The notes under the pieces: generated by a model | What the model was told of the DNA's origin: nothing | Databases searched by the model: none | The model's input: the letters and a program-made list of their open reading frames with translations, nothing else | Translations under genes and position numbers: made by a program | Part shown: one piece after another, positions 29,408 through 38,396 of the stretch | How the letters are laid out: the number at the start of each line of letters is the position of its first letter | Position numbering within the stretch: position 1 is the first letter of the stretch | From: Pseudomonas putida | GTDB taxonomy: Bacteria > Pseudomonadota > Gammaproteobacteria > Pseudomonadales > Pseudomonadaceae | Assembly: GCF_003228315.1 (NCBI RefSeq) | Contig: NZ_CP029693.1 | Span: 1,116,001-1,180,000 of the forward strand | Reading direction: 5' to 3' | DNA: 64,000 nucleotides

Positions 29408-29899
29408 TCAGAGTGGTTTGATCCAGAACATCATGCGCCCATGCGCCGGATCGAACTCGCCAGGGGCAAACCCGAATTTGGCATAGGACGACTGCGCCAC
29501 GGCGTTGCCTTCCAGTACTTCCAGGGTGATCTTGCAGCAGCCGCGCTGCCGGGCGATTTCCTCGACCTTTTGCAGCATCCGCTGGCTCAATCCCAATCCG
29601 CGAAACTTCGGCACCACCGCCACATCGTGCACATTGACCAGCGGCCGGCAGGCAAACGTCGAAAACCCTTCGAAGCAATTGACCAGTCCCGCCGGCTCGC
29701 CACCGACAAAGGCCAATACACTGAACGCGTGGGGGCGCTTGGCCAACTCGGCGGGCAAGTGTTCCAGCACGTCGGCGGGCAAGGCATGGCCGCCTCCCAT
29801 CGGGTCCTGGGCGTAGCTGTTGAGCACCAGGCCCAGGGCCTCGGCATGTACCGGGTTGGTGTAACTGGCTTGCAGCACAAGTATTTCCGCGAAATCCAT
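29408..29899 (-). CDS. GNAT-family N-acetyltransferase
   Basis: Acetyl-CoA-dependent acetyltransferase of 163 residues. Motif A is seen in AVVPKFRGLGLSQRMLQKVEE, followed by the helix and strand containing CCKITLEVLEGN and the terminal SSYAKFGFAPGEF typical of GNATs. The substrate is unknown. The ATG at 29899 is preferred to the one at 29905 because the only ribosome site (CGAGG) touches the upstream ATG but is 6 bases from the second. Confidence 0.87.
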   Translation of the reverse strand: MDFAEILVLQASYTNPVHAEALGLVLNSYAQDPMGGGHALPADVLEHLPAELAKRPHAFSVLAFVGGEPAGLVNCFEGFSTFACRPLVNVHDVAVVPKFRGLGLSQRMLQKVEEIARQRGCCKITLEVLEGNAVAQSSYAKFGFAPGEFDPAHGRMMFWIKPL

Positions 29900-29958
29900 T
29901 TCCATCCTCGTTTAAAAAGTAGTCCCGGGGCGTAGGACGATATCCTGAGCAGCACAAA

Positions 29959-30030
29959 AGCAAAAGATCGCAGCCTTCGGCAGCTCCTACCTTTTTTGTA
30001 GGAGCTGCCGAAGGCTGCGATCTTTTTGCT
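29959..30030. repeat. Large inverted repeat, second REP family
   Basis: Two near-perfect 31-base arms (beginning AGCAAAAGATCGCAGCC and ending GGCTGCGATCTTTTTGCT) flank a 7-base T-rich loop. The inner sequence CCGAAGGCTGCGATC is a REP type common in fluorescent pseudomonads and unrelated to the GGAGCGAGCC type. It lies just past the dinB stop and could end that transcript. Confidence 0.88.
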
Positions 30031-30031
30031 T

Positions 30032-30613
30032 CTAATGCCCCCAGATCAACGCCTCAGTCCACCCAAGCTCCGCGAAATCCTGACTGCGTAAGTGCGACTC
30101 GCCCTCACAGAAAAACTCGTCCAGCTGCGGCGGTTTCACCGACGTACCGCTGAGCATTGAATGCACCTGGCCCCGATGATGAATCTGATGCTCGAACAGA
30201 TGGGACAGCAGGCGCAGGCGACTGTCGTATTGCGGCGTGTCCCGGGCAATGGTCACCACCCTGAGCAGATCGGCATCGCGCATCTGCTCGCAATAGGCGA
30301 TCAGTCGCCGGTCGACCTGAGCCTGCTCGTGCCTGATAGCGGATGCGTCGCTGAACGGCTCGTCGTCCTTGAAAAACACGTAACAGTCGGGATGCGGCTC
30401 ATCGCCACGCAACTCGCGCTCGAGGGCATCCACGTAGAACCAGTCGCAGGTCAGGATGTGATTGAGAGTCGCGCGAATGCTGGGAAAGAAGCTGACGCGA
30501 GGGGCGACCAGATCAATTGGGCTCAACTGGCACCATGCCTTGGCCAGTCGGTGATTGGCCCAGGCGTTCTGGTAAGCCATGGTCAGCAAGTGGTGAGACA
30601 GCGGTTGATTCAT
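30032..30613 (-). CDS. DinB-family metal-binding protein
   Basis: 193-residue four-helix-bundle protein of the DinB/YfiT superfamily. The three metal-binding histidines can be assigned to LNHILTCDWF (about H52) and to HQIHHRGQVH (two of about residues 141-148). Members include thiol-dependent S-transferases and damage-inducible proteins; the reaction here is unknown. GGAGG precedes the ATG. It follows the zapE-like gene by 33 bases on the same strand, so the two may be co-transcribed. Confidence 0.87.
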   Translation of the reverse strand: MNQPLSHHLLTMAYQNAWANHRLAKAWCQLSPIDLVAPRVSFFPSIRATLNHILTCDWFYVDALERELRGDEPHPDCYVFFKDDEPFSDASAIRHEQAQVDRRLIAYCEQMRDADLLRVVTIARDTPQYDSRLRLLSHLFEHQIHHRGQVHSMLSGTSVKPPQLDEFFCEGESHLRSQDFAELGWTEALIWGH

Positions 30614-30646
30614 GCTCAGGCCTCCTCAACGTGTACGCGCCGCCGT

Positions 30647-31765
30647 TCAAGCTTGCGCGAAGCGTTCCAATTGCATCTCCTGCAAGCGACTGAGGGTGCG
30701 GCGGAACGGGAACTCCAGATAGCCCTCGGTGTAGAGAGACTCCATGGGCACCCGGGCTTCGAGGTACAGCGGCACCTTGCGGTCGTAGCACTCGTCCACC
30801 AGGGCGATGAAGCGCCGCACACCATCGTCGTGTACCGACAACTGCGGCAACTCGCGATCCCCCGCCGCTATCCGCTCGGCACCATCTTCGGTGCCGCGGG
30901 CAATGCGCCCTTCGCGTTTTTGCGCGCTCAGGTTGGGCACGTCACTGAGCAAAATAGCGCTGAAGGTATCGCACAGGGCGATGAAATCCATGGCAGCAAA
31001 GGGTTGCTCACACAGATCCGCGTAGCGGCACCAGAGCACGGATTGGCTGGTGCACACCACATCAAGGGAGCGATAGCCAACCTTCACCGGTTCACTGGAA
31101 ACCGTTTGTCCCACCGTCAATAACTTGAACACATCTTCCAGGGCGCTGGCGCGTCCCGGCTCGGCCACCCAGTAGCGTTGCAGGCCTTGCCCCGGATGCA
31201 GGCGATGGTCTTCCCCACCGTCCACCGCGATCACCTGCATATGCTGCTTGATCGCAGCGATGGCAGGCAGGAAGCGATCACGGTTGAAACCATCGGCGTA
31301 CAGCTGGTCCGGAGGAAGGTTGGACGTGCTGACCACCACGACGCCCTGTTCGAACATCACCTGGAACAGACGCCCGAGAATGATTGCATCGCCGATGTCA
31401 TTGACGAACAACTCGTCGAAGCACAGCACCCGCACCTCCGCACTCAACTCGCGAGCCAGGGCCTTGAGCGGGTCGGCGGTACCGGTGAGCTGGAACGAGC
31501 GCTGATGCACCCAGCCCATGAAGTGATGAAAGTGCTGACGCCGCGCCGGGACCCGCAGGTGTTGGTAGAACTGGTCCATGAGCCAGGTCTTGCCGCGCCC
31601 CACGGGTCCCCAGAGGTACACACCGGTAATCGGCTTGCGTCCTTCATGCAGCGCTTCATGGCACTTCTGCAAGGCCCAGACGGCATGTTCCTGAGCTTCG
31701 TCCTGGACGAAGCCCTTCTGTTCTATGGCGTTCTGCCAGGCACTGAGGGGGGAGTCGACATTCAT
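30647..31765 (-). CDS. zapE: ZapE/AFG1-like cell-division ATPase
   Basis: 372-residue P-loop ATPase. E. coli ZapE binds FtsZ and destabilises Z-rings during constriction. Walker A is GPVGRGKT (about residue 53) and Walker B is VLCFDELFVND. Conserved ATSN-like VVSTSNLPPDQLYADG, RRFIALVDECYDR and a C-terminal FPFRRTLSRLQEMQ match AFG1 family members. Length matches E. coli ZapE (375), but pseudomonads may carry more than one AFG1-type protein, so orthology is uncertain. Confidence 0.85.
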   Translation of the reverse strand: MNVDSPLSAWQNAIEQKGFVQDEAQEHAVWALQKCHEALHEGRKPITGVYLWGPVGRGKTWLMDQFYQHLRVPARRQHFHHFMGWVHQRSFQLTGTADPLKALARELSAEVRVLCFDELFVNDIGDAIILGRLFQVMFEQGVVVVSTSNLPPDQLYADGFNRDRFLPAIAAIKQHMQVIAVDGGEDHRLHPGQGLQRYWVAEPGRASALEDVFKLLTVGQTVSSEPVKVGYRSLDVVCTSQSVLWCRYADLCEQPFAAMDFIALCDTFSAILLSDVPNLSAQKREGRIARGTEDGAERIAAGDRELPQLSVHDDGVRRFIALVDECYDRKVPLYLEARVPMESLYTEGYLEFPFRRTLSRLQEMQLERFAQA

Positions 31766-31922
31766 GGGCGCCAGTATAGCCCTGCCGGGACTTCGCCATG
31801 GAACGCCGGTGAAAGGCCGGATGGGCCGATTCCCGACAAAGAGGGTTGACCTTATAAATGTTTAGCATCATATTTTTATATGTTGATAGTAATTTATAAG
31901 CCATTCCCTCAGGAGTCATCCC

Positions 31923-32975
31923 ATGCACTACAAAGTCTTCGGCCGAAAAACCGGCCTTCGGGTATCCGAACTGGCGCTGGGCGCCGGCAACTTCGGCACC
32001 GGTTGGGGCCATGGCGCGGAACGTGACGAAGCCCGGCGAATTTTCGATGGCTATCTGGAAGCTGGCGGCAACTTCATCGACACCGCGAACGGCTATCAGG
32101 GCGGGCAGTCTGAAGCCATGCTCGGCGAATTCATCGCCGCCGAGCGCGATCGCCTGGTCATCGCCACCAAATACACACTGGGCACAACGCCCGCAGCAGG
32201 CATTGCCCATACCGGCAACAACCGCAAGAACATGGTGCGTGCCGTAGAAGAAAGCCTCAAACGCCTGAACACCGATCACATCGATCTGTTCTATGCACAC
32301 ATGAGCGACGGCGTAACGCCCATGGAAGAAATCCTGCGTGGTTTTGACGATCTGGTCCGGGCCGGCAAGATTCATTACGCGGGCCTGTCGAATTTCCCGG
32401 CATGGCGCATCGCCCGCGCCGATCTGTTGGCTGAAGTACGCGCTTTTGCGCCGATTGCAGCGATTCAGGTCGAATACAGCCTGGCCGAGCGCACCGCTGA
32501 ACGTGAGCAACTGCCGATGGCCGAAGCCCTGGGCCTGGCCGCGACGCTGTGGTCGCCACTGGGCGGCGGTTTCCTCACCGGCAAATACCGCAACAGCCAG
32601 GGCGATAACCGCGCCACAAAACTCGGCGTGCTGGTTCACGCCGAGAAAAGCGCCCGTGAAACCGCCCTCATCGATACGCTGCTGGCCGTCGCCGAAGAAC
32701 TGGCAGCCACCCCGACCCACGTGGCGATCGCCTGGTTGCGCGAGCAAGCCAAGCGTTCGAGCACCGCGCTGATTCCGATTCTCGGCTCGCGGACTCGTGA
32801 GCAGTTGGATGCGACCCTGGGTGCGCTGAACGTACAGTTGAGTGACCAGCAACTGGCGCGCCTCAATGACGTCAGCGACGTGGCCAAGGGCGTACCGCAC
32901 GAATCGATTTCCGGCTCGATTGCACGGTTCAGCGGGGGTGTGACCCTGGACCTGCCAAAAATCCCGGTGGCCTGA
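31923..32975 (+). CDS. Aldo/keto reductase
   Basis: NADPH-dependent TIM-barrel oxidoreductase of 350 residues. The catalytic tetrad can be placed in NFIDTANGYQ (Asp and Tyr), IATKYTLG (Lys) and LFYAHMSDG (His). The cofactor segment is ILGSRTREQL. It resembles the AKR11/YajO group that reduces aldehydes and other carbonyls; the physiological substrate is not apparent. CAGGAG precedes the ATG. It is divergent from zapE and flanked downstream by a REP pair. Confidence 0.9.
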   Translation: MHYKVFGRKTGLRVSELALGAGNFGTGWGHGAERDEARRIFDGYLEAGGNFIDTANGYQGGQSEAMLGEFIAAERDRLVIATKYTLGTTPAAGIAHTGNNRKNMVRAVEESLKRLNTDHIDLFYAHMSDGVTPMEEILRGFDDLVRAGKIHYAGLSNFPAWRIARADLLAEVRAFAPIAAIQVEYSLAERTAEREQLPMAEALGLAATLWSPLGGGFLTGKYRNSQGDNRATKLGVLVHAEKSARETALIDTLLAVAEELAATPTHVAIAWLREQAKRSSTALIPILGSRTREQLDATLGALNVQLSDQQLARLNDVSDVAKGVPHESISGSIARFSGGVTLDLPKIPVA

Positions 32976-32985
32976 CACAAATCCC

Positions 32986-33076
32986 CTGTAGGAGCGAGCC
33001 TGCTCGCGATGCGATGTGTCAGTTGACTCAACAATCGACCGAGACGACGCCATCGCGAGCAGGCTCGCTCCTACAG
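32986..33076. repeat. REP doublet (REPIN) between aldo/keto reductase and speB
   Basis: Inverted pair CTGTAGGAGCGAGCCTGCTC / GAGCAGGCTCGCTCCTACAG between two convergent genes; short core. Confidence 0.92.
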
Positions 33077-33088
33077 GTTTAACGGTGT

Positions 33089-34048
33089 CTATCGGTCAAC
33101 TTTATGCTTCGCCGCATACAAACACAGCATCTCCATCGCCAACGTCGCCGCCGCCAATGACGTGATGTCCGCGTTGTCATAAGCCGGCGCCACTTCCACC
33201 ACATCCATTCCCACCAGATTGATCCCGCGCAAACCGCCGAGAATTTCCAGCGCCTGCACCGTACTCAAGCCACCACACACCGGCGTTCCGGTGCCCGGTG
33301 CGAACGCGGGATCGAGGCAGTCGATGTCGAAGGTCAGGTACACCGGGTGATCACCGACCCGCGCCCGGATTGCCTCGACGATGGCATCCACTCCACGCCG
33401 ATGCACCTGGCGCGCATCCAGCACTTCAAAGCCCTGATGATCATCGTTGGTGGTGCGCAAGCCGATCTGCACCGAGCGCGACGGATCCACCAGCCCTTCC
33501 TTCGCCGCGTGCCAGAACATGGTGCCGTGGTCGATGCGCTTGCCCTCTTCGTCCGGCCAGGTGTCGCTGTGCGCGTCGAAGTGAATCAGCGACAGCGGAC
33601 CGTGCTTGCGGGCGTGAGCCTTGAGCAGCGGATAGGTGATGAAGTGGTCGCCGCCGAAGGTCAGCATGGCGCTGCCCGCATTGAGAATGTGCTCGGCGTG
33701 GGCCTCGATGCATTCCGGGGTCGATTGCGGCGAGCCGTAATCGAAGTCGCAATCGCCGAAGTCCACCACGGCCAGGTGATCGAACGGATCGAAGGTCCAC
33801 GGCCAGTGGCGCTCCCAGGCAATCCCCGTGGACGCGGCGCGAATGCCTCGTGGTCCGAAACGCGCGCCGGGGCGGTTGCTGGTGGCCGTGTCGAACGGCA
33901 CGCCGCTGACCGCGACGTCGACGCCGCGCAAGTCACGGCTGTAGCGGCGACGCATGAAACTGGTGATACCGGCGTAGGTACTTTCGGCGGCGGTGCCGTA
34001 CAGGCTGTCGCGGGTCATGGCCTGGTCGTTTTGCATCGGAACGTCCAT
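33089..34048 (-). CDS. speB: Agmatinase
   Basis: Mn-dependent ureohydrolase that splits agmatine into putrescine and urea. The 319 residues carry the metal ligands in FGGDHF, HFDAHSDTW and FDIDCLDPAFAPGTGTPV. The sequence follows E. coli SpeB closely over the C-terminal half (GMDVVEVAPAYDNADIT), closer than to the guanidinobutyrase GbuA group. AGGAG precedes the ATG. It is downstream of a polyamine-type binding-protein gene on the same strand, 30 bases away, suggesting an operon for uptake and breakdown. Confidence 0.92.
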   Translation of the reverse strand: MDVPMQNDQAMTRDSLYGTAAESTYAGITSFMRRRYSRDLRGVDVAVSGVPFDTATSNRPGARFGPRGIRAASTGIAWERHWPWTFDPFDHLAVVDFGDCDFDYGSPQSTPECIEAHAEHILNAGSAMLTFGGDHFITYPLLKAHARKHGPLSLIHFDAHSDTWPDEEGKRIDHGTMFWHAAKEGLVDPSRSVQIGLRTTNDDHQGFEVLDARQVHRRGVDAIVEAIRARVGDHPVYLTFDIDCLDPAFAPGTGTPVCGGLSTVQALEILGGLRGINLVGMDVVEVAPAYDNADITSLAAATLAMEMLCLYAAKHKVDR

Positions 34049-34078
34049 CTCGGGCTCCTTATTATTGGCGGCTACGGT

Positions 34079-35170
34079 TTATTGGCGGCTACGGAAAGCC
34101 GTCCACATACGGGTGCGCTGGCGCATGTCCTTGAGGTTCATGGTGCGGTCGGCATACAGCCGCTCGCGCACGTCGGCGGTTGGGTAAATGTCCGGGTCGC
34201 TGCGCACGGCCTCATCCACCAGCGGCGTCGCGGCCTGGTTGGCGGTGGCAAAAAACAGCGTGTTGGTCAGCGCGGCCACGGATTCGGGACGCAGCATGAA
34301 CTCGATGAACCGACGCGCCGCTTCGGGGTGCGGCGCATCCTTGGGGATCGCCAGGTTGTCCTGCCACACCAGGGTGCCTTCCTGCGGAATCCGGTAGGCG
34401 ATCTCGAACGGCTTGTTGGCCTTGCGCGCCTGGTCGGCGGCCATGCTCGCGTCGCCGTTGTAAGCCAGCGCCAGACAAACACTCCCATTGGCCAGATCAT
34501 TGATCTGTCGGCCGCTGGCCACGTACAGCACCGAAGGTTGCAGTTGATGGAGCACGGTTTGGGCCGCGTCGAGATCGGCCTTGTCAGTGCTGTAGGGATC
34601 CTTGCCCAAGTAATGCAGCGCCAGGCCGATCACTTCCTGAGGCGAGTCGATAATCGCGATCCCGCAATCCTTGAGCTTGCTGGCGTACTCGGGTTTGAAC
34701 AGCAGGTCCAGGCTGTTGAGTGGCGCATCCGGCAGGCGTTTGCGCACCGCCTCGACGTTCATGCCCAGCCCCAGGGTGCCCCAGGTATAGGGCACACCAT
34801 ATTGATTGCCCGGGTCCACCGCCGCGAGTTTTTCCAGCAGGTCCGGGTCGAGGTTGGCATAACCCTTCAGGCCATCGTGAGGAATGGCTTTCAATGCGCC
34901 AGCCGCCAGGCCACGGGCCAGCACGCTGGAGGATGGCACCACCACGTCGTAGCCACTGCCGCCAGTCAGCAGCTTGGTTTCCAGCACCTCCGGTGCATCG
35001 AAGGTGTCGTAGCGCACATGAATGCCGGTTTCCTTCTCGAAACGTTGCAGGGTTTCGGGGGCGACGTAATCGGCCCAACTGTAGAGATTGACGACTTGTT
35101 CTTCGGCCTGAGCCGCGGCGGCCACAGCGAGAACTAATGCAGGAACACACAACTTGAGCACGGAAGCCAT
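34079..35170 (-). CDS. Polyamine-type periplasmic binding protein (PotF/SpuD-like)
   Basis: 364-residue periplasmic solute-binding protein of the PotD/PotF family. A signal peptide ends near AAAAQA; the mature protein starts EEQVVNLYSWADYVAPE, a hallmark of the family. Other conserved parts are DVVVPSSSVLARG and YTWGTLGLGMNVEA. It should bind a polyamine or agmatine. No permease or ATPase genes adjoin, so it must share a transporter or act as a sensor. The ATG at 35170 follows AGGTGG. An upstream ATG at 35221 is in the divergent LysR promoter region and is rejected. Confidence 0.9.
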   Translation of the reverse strand: MASVLKLCVPALVLAVAAAAQAEEQVVNLYSWADYVAPETLQRFEKETGIHVRYDTFDAPEVLETKLLTGGSGYDVVVPSSSVLARGLAAGALKAIPHDGLKGYANLDPDLLEKLAAVDPGNQYGVPYTWGTLGLGMNVEAVRKRLPDAPLNSLDLLFKPEYASKLKDCGIAIIDSPQEVIGLALHYLGKDPYSTDKADLDAAQTVLHQLQPSVLYVASGRQINDLANGSVCLALAYNGDASMAADQARKANKPFEIAYRIPQEGTLVWQDNLAIPKDAPHPEAARRFIEFMLRPESVAALTNTLFFATANQAATPLVDEAVRSDPDIYPTADVRERLYADRTMNLKDMRQRTRMWTAFRSRQ

Positions 35171-35270
35171 GGCAACCACCTGACCTGAGAGAGTGGTTGC
35201 AGCATGCGTTGTCCGATACATTGCTGAAATATCAAGTTTATTAACCTGACATTACCCAGGAGTAATGTGA

Positions 35271-36164
35271 ATGCTCGGCCAATTTCACGATCTGGACCTG
35301 CAACTGCTGCGCCTGTTCGTCAGCGTGGTGGAGTGCGGCGGCTTCAGTGCGGCACAGGGAGAACTGGGCTTGAGCCAGTCGAGCATCAGCCAGCAAATGG
35401 CCAAGCTGGAAACCCGTCTCGGCTATCGCTTGTGCAGCCGTGGCAAGGGCGGATTCAGGATCACACCCAAGGGTGAGCAGTTGCTGGTCGCTACCCGTGG
35501 GTTGTTCGAATCCATCGAAGCGTTTCGGCATCAGTCCAACGGGGTGGCCGGTCGGTTGATCGGCGAAGTGCGACTGGGGCTGTCCGAAGCGCTGGATCAA
35601 TCGGTACTGCAACGGGTGGCCCTGGCGATCAGGCGTTTTCGCGAGCGCGATGAATCGGTGCGCATCGAGTTGATGAGCGCCATGCCCGGCGATATGGAAC
35701 GCCTGCTGCTGCAACAGCGGCTGGACCTGGCCATCGGCTACTTCTCGCAGATACAGGGCGCATTCAATTACCGCGAACTGTTCATCGAAACCCAGCACCT
35801 GTACTGCGCCGCCGGCCACCCGCTGTTCGACAATGACGCGCCGGATGACCAGGCCCTGCAAGCCTGCGACCGGGTCGATCACCCTTATCGCTTCCTGCGC
35901 AGCGACGAGCCCTTTCAGAGCAAGATCTGTTCGGCGCGGGCAGAACAGGTCGAGGGCACCCTCGCCTTCATCCTGTCCGGCAGGCATATCGGCTACCTGC
36001 CCGAGCACTTTGCCCGGGGCTGGGTGGACAAGGGGTTGCTGCGAGTGGTGCAGCGCGAAGGCATGAGTTTCGAGGTGGCGTTTCACTTGGCCCGCCATCG
36101 GGCGCAGGTGCCGGGGGATGCGCAGATGGCCTTTGAAGAGGATTTGCTGGCGGCGTTTGCCTGA
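35271..36164 (+). CDS. LysR-family regulator divergent from agmatinase/binding protein
   Basis: 297-residue LysR regulator. The HTH lies at about residues 20-45 (GGFSAAQGELGLSQSSISQQMAKLE). The C-terminal effector domain is of the usual two-lobe type. AGGAG is 8 bases upstream of the ATG. It is divergent from the binding-protein/speB pair over a 100-base gap rich in A/T, the likely site of regulation. Control of agmatine or putrescine use is an inference from position. Confidence 0.9.
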   Translation: MLGQFHDLDLQLLRLFVSVVECGGFSAAQGELGLSQSSISQQMAKLETRLGYRLCSRGKGGFRITPKGEQLLVATRGLFESIEAFRHQSNGVAGRLIGEVRLGLSEALDQSVLQRVALAIRRFRERDESVRIELMSAMPGDMERLLLQQRLDLAIGYFSQIQGAFNYRELFIETQHLYCAAGHPLFDNDAPDDQALQACDRVDHPYRFLRSDEPFQSKICSARAEQVEGTLAFILSGRHIGYLPEHFARGWVDKGLLRVVQREGMSFEVAFHLARHRAQVPGDAQMAFEEDLLAAFA

Positions 36165-36179
36165 AGCCTGCAACACCCT

Positions 36180-36271
36180 CTGTAGGAGCGAGCCTGCTCG
36201 CGATAGCGGTTCAGCAGTCAACAGAGATGCTGCCTGTGACGCCGCCATCGCGAGCAGGCTCGCTCCTACAG
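36180..36271. repeat. REP doublet (REPIN) upstream of NCS2 permease
   Basis: Inverted pair CTGTAGGAGCGAGCCTGCTC / GAGCAGGCTCGCTCCTACAG, 16 bases after the LysR stop, between co-oriented genes. Confidence 0.92.
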
Positions 36272-36374
36272 TGAATGTGCACGGTCTAGAGCCATTGCTC
36301 GCCACAAAATGGTCTTTCTGGCATCCTGCGCCTCCTTTTTCTGACCCGGCCCCGCCACCCGGCACGCGAACCTC

Positions 36375-37841
36375 ATGACCTCCCCTGAAAAACACCTGCG
36401 CCACAACGACCTGATCTACGGTCTGGAAGACCGCCCGCACCTGACCGCCACCGTGTTTGCCGCCCTGCAGCACGTTCTGGCCAGTTTCGTCGGGATCATC
36501 ACGCCCACCCTGATCATGGGCAGCGCCCTGGGTCTGCAAAGCGAAATTCCCTACCTGATCAGCATGGCCCTGTTCGTCTCGGGCCTGGGCACCTTCGTTC
36601 AGGCGCGGCGGTTCGGGCCGGTCGGTTCGGGCCTGCTGTGCCTGCAAGGCACCAGTTTCTCGTTCATCAGCGTGATCCTCAGCGCCGGCTTCATGGTCAA
36701 GGCCCGGGGTGGCGGTACCGATGAAATCCTCTCGACCATCTTCGGCGTGTGCTTCTTTGCCGCGTTTATCGAGGTGGTATTGAGCCAGTTCATCGGCAAG
36801 CTGCGGATGCTGATCACCCCGGTGGTGACCGGCACCATCATCACGCTCATGGGCCTGTCGCTGATCAAGGTCGCCATGACCGACATCGCCGGCGGCTTCG
36901 GCGCCACCGATCTCGGTGCCGCCAGCCATTTGGGCCTGGCCGCGCTGGTGCTCGGCACCATCGTCGTGCTGAACCGGGTCGACGTGCCGTTCCTGCGCCT
37001 TGGGGCAATTGTCATCGGCCTGACCCTGGGTTATGTCGTCGCCTGGCTGCTGGGGCACGTCGATTTCGCCAGCCTGCCGGCCGTACCGCTGATGAGCGTG
37101 CCGGTGCCGTTCAAATACGGTTTCTCGTTCGATTGGGTAGCGTTCGTTCCGGTGGCGGTGATTTTCCTCGTGTCGCCACTGGAGGCGGCTGGTGATCTGA
37201 CAGCCAACTCAATGATTTCCCGGCAACCGGTCAAGGGGCCGGTCTACATCCGCCGCATCAAGTCCGGACTGCTGGCCGACGGCCTCAACTCGGCGATGGC
37301 GGCAGTGTTCAACAGCATGCCGATGGTGACCTTCGCCCAGAACAACGGGGTGATTCAACTGACCGGCGTCGCCAGCCGCTATGTAGCGTTTTTCATTGCC
37401 GGGCTGCTGGTGCTGCTGGGGCTGTTCCCGATGATCGGCGCCGTGCTGCAACTGATGCCCAAGCCGGTGCTCGGCGGTGCGGAACTGGTGATGTTCGGCA
37501 CCGTGGCCGTGGCCGGCATCAAGATCCTCGCCGAAGCTGGCCTGCACCGACGCAACATGCTGATCGTGGCGATCTCCATCGGCATGGGCCTGGGTGTGGC
37601 GGCGGTGCCGGAAGTCTTGCGTGAACTGCCCAAGGCGCTGCACAACATTTTCGAATCGCCGATCACCGTCGGCGCGCTGTGCGCTATCGTTCTTAATATC
37701 TTTCTGCCCGAAGAGTTCATCGAGCTGGAAGAAGACGACTTCGATCCGGAAGCCTCGATTCTTAAGGTCATGGAAAATCCGGATGTCCAAGCCAAGGGTG
37801 AACCCGCCACACCGTCCGGTGTCGCAGCAGTGAACCGCTAG
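36375..37841 (+). CDS. NCS2 purine permease (uracil-xanthine/urate type)
   Basis: 488-residue inner-membrane nucleobase:cation symporter with about fourteen hydrophobic segments. NCS2 markers include ALQHVLASFVGIITP near residue 33, the LVSPLEAAGDLTANS segment, and FNSMPMVTFAQNNGVIQLTG. The acidic tail (ELEEDDFDPEAS) is like UacT/UraA-type xanthine-urate carriers. Exact purine specificity cannot be given. No purine catabolic genes are adjacent. A terminator-like hairpin follows. Confidence 0.9.
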   Translation: MTSPEKHLRHNDLIYGLEDRPHLTATVFAALQHVLASFVGIITPTLIMGSALGLQSEIPYLISMALFVSGLGTFVQARRFGPVGSGLLCLQGTSFSFISVILSAGFMVKARGGGTDEILSTIFGVCFFAAFIEVVLSQFIGKLRMLITPVVTGTIITLMGLSLIKVAMTDIAGGFGATDLGAASHLGLAALVLGTIVVLNRVDVPFLRLGAIVIGLTLGYVVAWLLGHVDFASLPAVPLMSVPVPFKYGFSFDWVAFVPVAVIFLVSPLEAAGDLTANSMISRQPVKGPVYIRRIKSGLLADGLNSAMAAVFNSMPMVTFAQNNGVIQLTGVASRYVAFFIAGLLVLLGLFPMIGAVLQLMPKPVLGGAELVMFGTVAVAGIKILAEAGLHRRNMLIVAISIGMGLGVAAVPEVLRELPKALHNIFESPITVGALCAIVLNIFLPEEFIELEEDDFDPEASILKVMENPDVQAKGEPATPSGVAAVNR

Positions 37842-37848
37842 AGCGTGC

Positions 37849-37884
37849 TCAAGGGCCGAGCCGCTGGCGGTTCGGCCCTTTTAC
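37849..37884 (+). terminator. Terminator after the NCS2 permease
   Basis: AAGGGCCGAGCCGC pairs with GCGGTTCGGCCCTT (one G-T wobble) and is followed by TTA. The T run is short. Confidence 0.75.
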
Positions 37885-37900
37885 TGACGAGAGCATCTAC

Positions 37901-38371
37901 ATGCGCAGCCTCCACACGGTTATCCTTTCCTCGCTGTTGCTCGCCCTGAGCGCCTGCGTCACCTACCCCTACAACGACCCGCTCAACGTCAATGTGGTCG
38001 GCATCCAGTCGATGCCCAGCCAGGACATGGAAGTACGGTTTGCCGTGAAAATTCGCGTGCAGAACCCCAATGGCACCAACATCAACTACAACGGTGTGGC
38101 GCTGAACCTGGATATCAATGGCCAGCCTTTCGCCTCCGGTGTCAGCAACGAATCAGGAAGCGTGGGCCGATACTCCGAAGCGGTGCTGACCGTGCCCGTG
38201 AGCGTGTCGGCGTTTTCGGCATTGCGCCAAACCTACGGCTTCACGCAGATGCAGAACCAGCACAACATGCCCTACATACTGACCGGCAAACTGGGTTCAG
38301 GCTTGTTTGCCACCCGCTTCACCGACAGCGGCCAGGTCAGCCTGCCGGGGCCGATGACCGGGAGCCGCTAA
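37901..38371 (+). CDS. LEA14/WHy-domain lipoprotein
   Basis: 156-residue probable lipoprotein. The lipobox LLALSAC places the lipidated cysteine at residue 19. The mature part is a water-stress/hypersensitive (LEA14-like) beta-sandwich: IRVQNPNGTNINYNGVALNLDINGQ and LTVPVSV. Such proteins are linked to desiccation or stress tolerance, but the bacterial role is not established. A GAG-type site precedes the ATG. The downstream acetyltransferase gene begins 25 bases after the stop. Confidence 0.82.
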   Translation: MRSLHTVILSSLLLALSACVTYPYNDPLNVNVVGIQSMPSQDMEVRFAVKIRVQNPNGTNINYNGVALNLDINGQPFASGVSNESGSVGRYSEAVLTVPVSVSAFSALRQTYGFTQMQNQHNMPYILTGKLGSGLFATRFTDSGQVSLPGPMTGSR

Positions 38372-38396
38372 ACCACCACAAGGAGCTTTGAAGCAC

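Noticed and set aside
31656..33053. 465-codon minus-strand frame across the aldo/keto reductase
   Set aside because: Covers a REP pair, the real reductase gene and the start of zapE; no recognisable domain.
33347..35137. 596-codon open frame opposite speB and the binding-protein gene
   Set aside because: Antisense shadow of two well-recognised genes; its translation has no domain and is biased in Val/Gln/His.
35241..37058. 605-codon minus-strand frame opposite the LysR gene and NCS2 permease
   Set aside because: Overlaps both real genes and a REP pair; composition (Gln, His, Asp) is typical of antisense frames.
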